A DNA stretch of 64,000 nucleotides from Brachynemurus nebulosus (taxonomy: Eukaryota > Arthropoda > Insecta > Neuroptera > Myrmeleontidae): the NCBI GenBank assembly GCA_035578155.1, contig JAPWDM010000007.1, positions 37,980,413-38,044,412 of the forward strand, given 5' to 3'. Every line of letters starts with the position of its first letter. Positions within the stretch are counted from its first letter, which is position 1. Under the pieces are notes generated by a model. It had not been told where the DNA came from. It saw nothing but the letters and a program-made list of their open reading frames with translations, and did not search any database. A program made the translations under genes and the position numbers. Shown here piece after piece: positions 55,492 to 64,000 of the stretch.

Positions 55492-56007
55492 TAGGGATGA
55501 TCGATATTAGAAAAACATCGATTCAAGAGTATCGATATACGATATATATCGAAAGAAAGACATCGATGTTTGAAAACATCGATGTTTATGTAGCAAAATA
55601 AACAACCATTATAATCTATTATTTTATTTATTAAAAATTAACATTGCCAGTATTTATTTGGTACACTTTGCAAAAAAGTCACTTTGTTAGAAGTTTCCCT
55701 TTTAATATGTTTCTTTGTTGATACAAATGCTGTCCAGCTTTTGAAAAAAGTCTCCCTGAAGCTGTTGAAGTTGCTGTGAAACACAAATATTTAATGGCAA
55801 TTTTTTTCAAGTTTGGATAAGTAGATCCTACAACTGGCCATAAAGGTAATGGATCTTGTTTTAAATCAGCTACAGGACTTTATAAATACTGGATAGCTTA
55901 GAATAGTATCGATGCTTCGATATTATTCTCGTAACATCGATGTGTCGATGTTATCGAGGACATAACATCGATGTTTTTCTACCATTGATGAATATCGATC
56001 ATCCCTA
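55492..56007 (-). mobile_element. 516-bp hAT relic with TIRs and near-perfect 8-bp duplication
   Basis: Ends TAGGGATGATCGATATTA and its inverted counterpart (..AATATCGATCATCCCTA). Flanking octamers are ATATATAA (55484-55491) and ATTTATAA (56008-56015), seven of eight identical. The subterminal regions are rich in inverted ACATCGATGTT repeats. The middle encodes, on the minus strand, a decayed hAT dimerisation domain. It lies about 390 bp past the PERK stop codon. Confidence 0.8.
55639..55867 (-). pseudogene. hAT transposase dimerisation-domain remnant
   Basis: The minus strand reads DPLPLWPVVGSTYPNLKKIA, then YLCFTATSTASGRLFSKAG and QRNILKGKLLTK before a stop. A shifted frame continues FLQSVPNKYW. 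This is the C-terminal dimerisation region of hAT transposases, where S-E-R is usual and S-G-R is found here. It is broken by a stop and a frameshift. Confidence 0.85.
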
Positions 56008-56019
56008 ATTTATAATGAA

Positions 56020-57900
56020 GGATTGTCATAGTTTTTTCTGCTACCACGGTGGCGTCACTTTTGAATGAAATAATATAAAAGAAAAAAAAAATTATAATTA
56101 CCGAAAAAAATTACAGAATTTTTATTCAGTTCGTAAATAATTTTTAAGTACTTAAAAAGTATTTATATTTTATATTTACGATTTATTTATATTTACTTTT
56201 AAATTTTATTAAATATTTAAATCAATTTTTTGCATATCATACTGTTTAAACACATATCAGTTTAAAAAGTTCAAAATATTCACAAGAAATAATCTACTGA
56301 ACCATCTACGTAAACGACTCAAATGCAACTATCCTATCTCCTATGTCACTTACAGGAATTATTATTTACTACACATAATACCTACCCCACCTACCCTTTC
56401 CATCAAGCCGTTCCACCCCGAACACCATATTGAGTGCCTCACGTGACCCTACCATTAGGCGTGTCCTGTGTTAGGCGTTTCACTAACGGGGGATCACAGA
56501 CACATACACAATGAAATAAATCAAAACAAATGACTAACAAATATGGCGGTTAAATATGATTGGATGTAAAATTTTTATATATATTTATTGTTGTTATAAA
56601 TATGGTTAAAATATTTATTAATAATAATAATAAATCGTATCAAATATCAAATTACAATAAAAATCACATATAAATTAAGGAATATTCATTACCACCGACA
56701 TTTTGTAAGTTATTAAACAAAATGGCGTCATTGATGTGGTTTGAATAGAATAGTTTTTTCCAAAATCTTCGCATAAATAGAGCAATTTTTTAAAAGTAGA
56801 TACCACTGACAATACTTTACGCAACTGAATGAAAATTTTCTGAAAACTTCAGCTGGTCATTTGATTGAAAACAATGAAAATCAACTATCCAGGAAATAAT
56901 TCAGTTTTTCTCGAATTTAAGGTCCTGTTCGACTTGAAAATAGTGTTTTTTCTGTTTCTTATTATTACATATTTCCGTGCCATCTAATGGTCGGTCAGTG
57001 ATAGATACATTCGATCGGGACAGATACATTTGTCCCAAACTCTGATACATAGATGTCTGGTAGAAGCGGTAGAAGCTTCATAATATTATGTACATGTAGA
57101 CAAATCATATACTATACGATATTATCGATAACATATTACCTAAAGATATGGCAAACAGATGTCAGCGCCAGGCTATGGTTGCCACGCTGTTGCAATCATT
57201 TATTATTTTTAGATATTTCTCATACTAGGATACTTAATTCAAAATATGTATATTAGAAAATATTATGAGAATGTTTGCTTTGACACTTTTCATCAAAAAC
57301 AAATTATCTGATTAGAAACAAATTTTTGGTTTTTAGGATTCTAAAAGTCTTATGCTATTCAATTCATAATGCCCCTTCACACAACATTTTTAAATATCAT
57401 TTGCGAAAATTTTATCGAAAAATATGAAAACGTAAAAATTTTTACGTAAACATATGTATAAATCGAATAAAATACACGCGTACATTGAACATTTGATATA
57501 ACATATAAATTTATCTTTTATTAATTTTATTTGAGAGAAAAATAGCTTTTAATATTATTAAATGCCACTCCTTATTAAATGTGTATCGTGACAGGATTGG
57601 CTTTCACGAAAACAATATATTTCTACTTTTCGAATTGCTATTTGCATTCTCAAGGGAATATGTGGATTATAACATATTCTCAAACCAGTGAGATTTACAC
57701 TATCGTTGATGGGAATCCCATCAATGTGAATAAGTTTCTTTGAAATTTAGACAATCAAGAATATTATTTAATCAAAAAGAAATTGCTGATGTTATATATA
57801 TTTTTTTTTTTGGGACATTTTTTTGAGTCCGGCCCTGAATCGATCACTGATATGAAACAAACAACCCTTATTATTTGATTATATTGTTTCGTGTTGATCA
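56020..57900. other. Spacer between PERK and CIB2
   Basis: A+T-rich; short frames only. It includes presumed CIB2 promoter and 5' UTR at its right end, with no motif I can name. Confidence 0.45.
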
Positions 57901-57908
57901 TTTTCAAT

Positions 57909-59473
57909 ATGGGAAATAAACTAACTACATTCACTGAAGAACAGTTGGAAAAATATCAGGTATTTTCATTGTTTTTTTACAATTTCTGGCACTTACCACG
58001 AACTAAATTTTTTGGAGGTGTTTTTAGGACTGCACTTATTTCACCAGGAAAGATATATTGCGGTAACAATTCAGAAGAATTTTTGAAAATGGATTAAATG
58101 AAAAATATTAAAGTGACGCAATTTTTTTTAGGGCCTATAAACGCTATCGAGATGTGAGCCCCGATATTGTTCCGAAAAAAATGACTGATAGTGAACCGTA
58201 TACGGTTCGTGTACCGCTCGAATGTATGGAAAAGTTGCCAGAATTACGGGTGATTATTGTTGATTTGATAAATGATATTTGGTCCTTATTGTATAAATCA
58301 ATTGTTACCAGGAAAATCCATTTCGACGTCGAATTTGCGAAGTATTTTCCCGTGACGGTAAAGGTCATTTAACGTTCGAAGATTTTTTGGATTTATTGTC
58401 AGCGTTTAGCGAAAATGCACCAAGAGACGTTAAAGTATTTTACGCCTTCAAAATTTACGGTATAACACCCCCCCCCTAAAAAAAAAAAAATTTAAAAAAT
58501 TCTTGATGCGTAGAATTCAAACGTTTGACTCCAAGTAACTTCCAAAATATTGGTTTTCGGTGTAGGGAAAACTGTTACGGGTAAATAGAACTTACAAATT
58601 TCTATTTAGTGATATCGAAATACCATGTGAGTTTTTTGAGAGTTGCCATTTCTATTACAACCAAATTTTTATGATAGAAATGATACTGGAAAAGGTTTTT
58701 TTTGGATGTAAAAAAAATTGAGTAAAAAATTTTTTTTGCTCATTTACGTTGTTAATTAGTGCATTAGATCAGTTTTATCGAAAAATTAATATATAGTCTC
58801 ATTTAAAAATCTATAAGTTTGTATCATAGCTCGAAAACCATAAGAGCTATAAAGCTCCTGACTATAGCAATCGGTTGCCCCCGTCGATATCTACAACTCT
58901 TATTTGAACAATTTTTCGATTAAATCAACGATTTGGCTGTAATAAAAATGGCAATTCTCGAAAAAGTCACACAGTATATAATGTTCTATTTAAAAAATAT
59001 GAATTTTGTACAAGTTACCCAAGTTGAGAGCCACTGTCAAACAGTTTTAGTAATAATTCTTACAATTAGCAGATTAAAAATTCAACAGTTTAGACCTTCA
59101 ATTTTCAAAAAGTCTTTTATTGTTGTTTTTGAATTCTACGCATCAAAAATTATACAAAACAAAAATCACTGTCTTTTTGCAGTTCACTGACCAAAAATCC
59201 ATCACTTTTTCACTTTTACCTTTTATTTTTAAAAAATTTTTATTTTTAAATCTAGATTTTGATAATGACGATTATATTGGAATAAATGATCTGGAACAAG
59301 CGCTGATCTTAATTACAAAACAAGAACTGACACCCGAAGAGCGTCAACAGATCGCCGAAAAAGTTATTGAAGAGAGTGACGTCGATGGTGATGGAAAACT
59401 TTCATTCATGGAGTTCGAACATGTGATTACCCGAGCACCCGATTTCATTTCAACGTTTCATATTCGTATATAA
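57909..59473 (+). CDS. Cib2: Calcium and integrin-binding family member 2 (CIB2)
   Basis: Five exons in phase: 57909-57959, 58028-58062, 58132-58249, 58312-58459, 59256-59473; 189 residues, the normal CIB2 length. The N-terminus [17 protein letters not shown] matches the family and has a myristoylation-type Gly2. [29 protein letters not shown] and [14 protein letters not shown] follow. Two C-terminal EF-hands are visible: [12 protein letters not shown], whose position 12 is Asp rather than Glu as is common in CIB proteins, and the canonical [12 protein letters not shown]. The chain ends ISTFHIRI, the invariant CIB2 tail. CIB2 binds Ca2+/Mg2+ and acts in photoreceptor and mechanosensory calcium handling in flies and vertebrates. 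Intron 4 (796 bp) is inflated by two nested inverted-repeat elements. AATAAA is at 59581. Exon 2 is only 35 bp and easily missed by automated annotation. Confidence 0.95.
58503..59146. repeat. Outer inverted-repeat element in CIB2 intron 4
   Basis: A perfect 19-bp repeat TTGATGCGTAGAATTCAAA (58503-58521) recurs inverted at 59128-59146, enclosing the family A MITE. Without that MITE the element would be about 290 bp. Confidence 0.65.
58623..58974 (+). mobile_element. Tc1/mariner-like MITE family A, copy 2 (352 bp), in CIB2 intron 4
   Basis: Same family and orientation as 14828-15282, flanked by TA on both sides. An internal segment of about 100 bp (the CTACTTCA..CGGTAAAAATATG part) is missing. 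It is nested inside a second inverted-repeat element (58503-59146). Confidence 0.85.
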
Positions 59474-59709
59474 CTTTATATAGGCAATTTACAGTATAGA
59501 TCAATGATGCATTTACATATATTATCGGCAAAATTTATTTGTTAATAATAATTTTATTATAACTAAATGTGTGACATCTAAATAAAATTGTTTCTTCCAA
59601 ACGTATCATTTTTTTGATTTTTACCAACAAATTAAATAAATTGTGTAAGAAGCTTAACCATACAAAAGTGATAAAGTACCGTAAAATAGAACAAATAGTT
59701 TACTTTTAA

Positions 59710-60135
59710 CTCTTTGCACTCAAGCAAAAAAAAAGTGAGTTGTAAATAGGCTGGTAAGACATGTAGCACATGACAACGACCGACGTTCTTTTTTTGACGG
59801 ATTCTTTTGACGTTCTAACCTTGTTTCGCCAAAGTTGAATACTAAATGCGCTAAATACGTCCTCAATGCTGTTTTTATTAGTTTTTAATTTTAAAAAGAT
59901 AATTCAACGTGATTTTGTATTATTTTATTTCCAATTTTTCTAATAAATGAATGTGTTTGCAGTTATTAAATAAAATATTCATGTAATGTGAAGTATAAGC
60001 AGTAATTACAGTTCAACATTCAGTGTGTCATGTGGTACATGTCTTATGATCCAACAGACAAAACACCTTTAAATATGGTAGAGTTAATGGACAAACCACG
60101 TTGTCATGCTGTACATGTCTTATAAGCGCAAAGGG
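59710..60135. mobile_element. 426-bp TTAA-flanked MITE downstream of CIB2
   Basis: TTAA at 59706-59709 and 60136-60139. Ends CTCTTTGCACT and inverted AGCGCAAAGGG. The subterminal AAGACATGTAGCACATGACA is mirrored near the right end. piggyBac-like by target site; noncoding. Confidence 0.8.
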
Positions 60136-60139
60136 TTAA

Positions 60140-62000
60140 AATATATTATGCGATTTTCATACACTTTTTTACATATTAAATAATATAGAACAGTTTTGTC
60201 CCGGTTACTTAGTCTTTAGTTTTACCATATTGAAAATCCATTTTATTTTTTTTTCATTTAACCGGAAAATTCCCTAAAATATAATCACCCCGCAGTTGAG
60301 GTCAATAGATACGAATAGGGATTTAACTCTTTTAAACAAACCATACGGAGAAAATCTTTTATCTCAAAATGCCGGATTTTTTATTGCCAGTTATAAGATT
60401 CCAACATCAAAAAAGTGAACCCTAGGAATTTACAAAATATTAATTATACTAAACTTTGTTGATAAAACTATACCGTATTTCGGAAAATCTGTCACAGATG
60501 GCGGCACCTGTACCAGTGAATATATACATATCACAACATTTTGAGCCGCCATATTGCAGGACGAGTTAACTCCTCTTAATCATTTAAAGCGTTAATAGAA
60601 AATATGCACAAGTCTGTAAAATGTATTTAGTTGATAGTAAATAATAAATTTTATCTAATTCTTGCACTGATTCAAATTTTTTACACTTTTTTTTTTTTTT
60701 TTAAGTCTAACCAATTTCTTATTTATCAAGTAGTAACTTAATACAAACTTAAATACAACTGTTTTCAAACTTTAAACTCTTAATTACAATAATCACAAGA
60801 AATTAGATGATTTTTTTGCTATATACCAATTTTACGGTATACTTCTGTAAGCCATGCATTTATCAATACGATGCGATGAAGTTTAAATTCGGGCCGATTG
60901 AGCTCAATTTACGGTACATTCTTGGGTTAAACAAGCTTTCTACCGTTGTTTCATGTTTCCACAACAAGATGGAGAGCAATTAACTTACAACATTACGTAA
61001 TTTCATAAAAAAAAAAAAAAACGTAGTTTCTATTCGTAACAGGTACTTTTTAATACATTCAATAAAAACCAGATGGAAATACCAACGCATATTTTCAATT
61101 AATTTACAATATATTGACGGTTATTGTTGTATTTTAAATGTTGAACCAGTTTCGAATTAAATTGTAGAAGTGTTTCAATCATTTGATATTATTCAGTAGA
61201 TGTTATTCATAATTTAAAAAAAAAAAAATGTGAACGTTATTGAAACATATGTAATTAAAATCAAAATAAAATAAAAATAAATAAAAAAAAAACATGTTGA
61301 GTTTTATTTTTAGAAAATTAAGTATAAAATAAATTTTATAAAACCAGATTTCAGTTCGTTGTTATACATTATTATTGTATATTGGGTTTAATTTTCCAAG
61401 GTCAAATGAGTTATTGAACTGAAATTTATGGAAGAATCGAAAAAACGTAAAGCATTTTATTTATATAGGGGAAAACTGTATAAAAAAGGTTGTTAGCTTT
61501 TAACAGTTGGAGTGCACATTTCATTTCAAACAAACTTTCGATTAATTTTTCATTCATAATCAGCGAAGAAGTTGAACGAGCAGTATTATAGTTCGTTCGA
61601 AATTTGGAAATCTAACACGTCGTTAAAGATTACCATTGTTGTTAGCAAAGCTGGTAAATCCACAATCGTTAGCGCAAACGTTTGTAAATGTTTGCAAACG
61701 AAATTTTTTTTTTATTTTTAATTTCTAATCCATAGAACTTTTTTTTTAGTGGTCCTACGTGCTTAATTTTGATAAAAATGAAAATAATGTCTTTGAAAAC
61801 CTATAATTCGCGTCTAATTTTATCATTCTATCATTTTATTTATAGTTTTAAAGACACTAAAAAATTTTCGTAACCGTGGTTTTCTCAAATTAAGCTTCAT
61901 GTAAGCGATTTCAATTACGATGATTTATTGAATTCGGGTAATTTGAATGTGAACATTTCATTTTTGCTATCAAAATAATGAAATTCGCCCGCAGAATATT
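60140..62000. other. Spacer downstream of CIB2
   Basis: A+T-rich, with no exon or element ends recognised. Confidence 0.45.
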
Positions 62001-62012
62001 GTCGCCACGGCC

Positions 62013-62475
62013 TAGTGATGAACAAATGCAAGACCAAGATCAAGACTTGGCAGTCTTGGTCTTGGTCTTGCTAGAGCAGTTTGAGTCTTGGTCTTGGTCT
62101 TGCAAAATGCAGTCTTGGTCTTGCAAAATGCAGTCTTGGTCTTGATCTTGGTCTTGGTATTGCTAAAAAATCTTGCACTTTCTTACATTTTTTTTTTATT
62201 ACCGAAATTTTTCCTTCTAAAATCAGAATTTTCTCTCTTTACGGTATTAATTATACTTTCAAACTATTTAAATAGTTTAGCAAGAGTCTTACTTTTTTCT
62301 TGCTTTTGTCTTGGTCTTGCTCACTTGAGTCTTCGATTTGGTGTTGCAGCCATACTTATAGTCTTGGTCTTGGTCTTGCTCTTGGTATACATAGTCTTGG
62401 TTTTGGTCTTGCTCTTGCAAAAAATGCAAGACCAAGACAAGACTGCAAGTCCAAGACTAAGTTTCCTCATCACTA
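62013..62475. mobile_element. hAT-type MITE with TCTTGG hexamer array, copy 2
   Basis: 463 bp, the same family and orientation as 13312-13745, sharing the termini (TAGTGATGA.. / ..TCATCACTA) and the same unique core. The hexamer blocks differ in number. Flanks are CGCCACGGCC on the left and CGCCACGC on the right, an imperfect target duplication. Confidence 0.85.
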
Positions 62476-62576
62476 CGCCACGCAAGATATGGGAGATTGT
62501 TGCCATGCAGATGTTCACTTTTCCATATTTTTATACAGTGGGTAGTTTGATACTTCAACACGTTTAAAATCTATAC

Positions 62577-63387
62577 ATCGGATGTTATGGATATCTACAT
62601 ATAACCGTAACCGAAACTACCGGATATCCGAAATAATTAATTATCCGTAACCGAAACCGTATCCGAAAATAAAAGTTTCGGATTTGTTTCGGGTAAATAC
62701 AGACAACTGCCGCTGAAAATTTGAGTTTAAATTGAAGAAAATATTTGCTGCATGTGTTTCTTTTGATCGATTTTCGTTGATTCGTGTTTGGCGTTCACTT
62801 TTTTTGGTACAATTCTCCCCTTTTTTCTTAAAAAATGTTCAAAAAAAAAATCAATTATCCGTAACCGTAACTGTATCCGAAAGATTATCCGATATTATGC
62901 ATTATATACGTACTGTGTGAGTTTTTCGAGAGTTGCCATTTTTATTACAACCAAACCGTTGATTTAATCGAAAAATTGTTCAAATAAGAATTGTAGATAT
63001 TGACGGGGGCAACGGATTGCTATAGTCAGTAGCTTTATAGCTCTTATGGTTTTCGAGCTATGATACAAACTTATAGATTTTTAAATGGGACTATATATTA
63101 ATTTTTCGATAAAACTGATCTAATGCATTAATTAACAACATAAATGAGCAAAAAAATTTTTTCTTACTCAAGTTTAATTTATTAGTTAGGCGGTAAAAAT
63201 ATGCTTATGTACTTGAGGCTACTTCAACCGATAGTGTTTTTCTTGGTTACATTTCCATTACATCCAAGAAAAGAACCTTTTCCAGTACCATTTCTATCAT
63301 AAAAATTTGGTTGTAATAGAAATGGCAACTCTCAAAAACCTCACATGGTATATCTGTATCTGAAATTTCATATCCATAACATCCCTA
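62577..63387. mobile_element. hAT relic interrupted by a mariner-like MITE
   Basis: Left end ATCGGATGTTATGGATAT and inverted right end ATATCCATAACATCCCTA. Flanking octamers ATCTATAC (62569-62576) and ATCTGTAC (63388-63395) match at seven of eight positions. The inside carries repeated CCGTAACCGAAACCG and TATCCG motifs. Without the nested MITE it is about 373 bp. Confidence 0.75.
62913..63348 (-). mobile_element. Tc1/mariner-like MITE family A, copy 3 (436 bp), inverted
   Basis: Reverse orientation relative to the other copies. It starts CTGTGTGAGTTTTTCGAGAG, ends CTCACATGG, and has a perfect TA duplication (62911-62912, 63349-63350). It is inserted inside the hAT relic at 62577-63387. Confidence 0.88.
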
Positions 63388-64000
63388 ATCTGTACATAGG
63401 AAAATGATACAACCTCCTTCAAAGGACAAATCACCAACAAATACTCGAGAAAATCTAAGACTCCTGGCTGCACCGAACCCACAAAATTCACTGACTGAGC
63501 ACTATTGCCATAACGAGTAATAAATGCAACAATGTAACCAATAATTGGGTATATTTACCCAATATGCTAAAGTCAAGGCCATCACGACAGGTAAAAGCTG
63601 ATCGTCAATTTAAAATATATGGCATAAAGAATAACGAATAAACGGGCGGGGGTCGTGGTTGCACAATTCTGCATCAAATATACGATTATCTGCCATTATT
63701 GTACATTGTAGTTATATATGGCATGTGTTGAGTATACATATGTATATATATACAATACAGAGAGCGGACAAATACATAAACAATTGGCGAATAATCACAA
63801 ATATGTCGAAGACAAATCATAGAATTAGTCATTTTATATTTATAGTAATATTTTTACCAAATGAAAATGATTTTATGCAATGGAAATGCACGTATAACAA
63901 CATAGCAGACATGCTTGTAATATAGCTATCTCTTACAAGATCTACTACCAAATATATTGAAAAAGGATGATAAAAATTATAATACCTTTGATAAATAACA

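Overview
The window is A+T-rich animal nuclear DNA, almost certainly from an insect. The genes are split by short GT..AG introns with conserved animal families in the exons, and the proteins read closest to insect homologues (Pigeon/GSAP, Cib2 and PERK of the insect type). The intergenic DNA is packed with miniature transposons, hAT, Tc1/mariner-type and LTR elements and (TA)n tracts. I cannot fix the insect order from the sequence alone. No bacterial features, CRISPR arrays or rRNA genes were seen.

Five multi-exon genes could be rebuilt by hand, every intron joined in phase. (1) A GDNF-receptor-alpha-like gene (Gfrl), plus strand, last nine exons at 18658-23718. A histidine-rich, phase-compatible exon at 3719-3949 may be an upstream exon of it. 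(2) pion/GSAP-type Pigeon protein, plus strand, seven exons at 31931-37893 (934 aa). (3) ABHD18-type alpha/beta hydrolase, minus strand, nine exons at 43690-39423 (407 aa). (4) PERK (EIF2AK3-type eIF2-alpha kinase), plus strand, ten exons at 45442-55104 (915 aa). (5) CIB2, a calcium- and integrin-binding EF-hand protein, plus strand, five exons at 57909-59473 (189 aa). pion and ABHD18 converge. ABHD18 and PERK diverge from a shared 1.75 kb spacer, most of which is a miniature transposon with another nested inside it.

The rest is mobile-element debris, much of it with identifiable ends. PERK intron 2 holds a 5.7 kb LTR element with two nearly identical 2.1 kb LTRs, a 1.5 kb interior without coding capacity and a CCCT target duplication; it sits inside an older short inverted-repeat element. 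A non-autonomous hAT family, present twice, carries internal tandem TCTTGG hexamers; one copy has a perfect 8-bp target duplication. A Tc1/mariner-like MITE family is present three times, once inside a CIB2 intron and once inside a hAT relic. Three TTAA-flanked (piggyBac-like) and two TTA/TAA-flanked (Harbinger-like) MITEs were found. Broken coding remnants include a Gypsy-type integrase core, two hAT transposase C-termini and a probable Penelope-like GIY-YIG fragment.

Region by region: 1-3700 repeats; 3719-3949 orphan exon; 4000-18650 repeat-rich (long Gfrl intron or intergenic); 18658-23718 Gfrl; 23719-31930 very A+T-rich spacer with relics; 31931-37893 pion; 39423-43690 ABHD18; 45442-55104 PERK; 55492-57900 hAT relic and spacer; 57909-59473 CIB2; 59474-64000 nested MITEs. 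The genes have no obvious shared pathway; they are ordinary neighbours in a transposon-rich genome.
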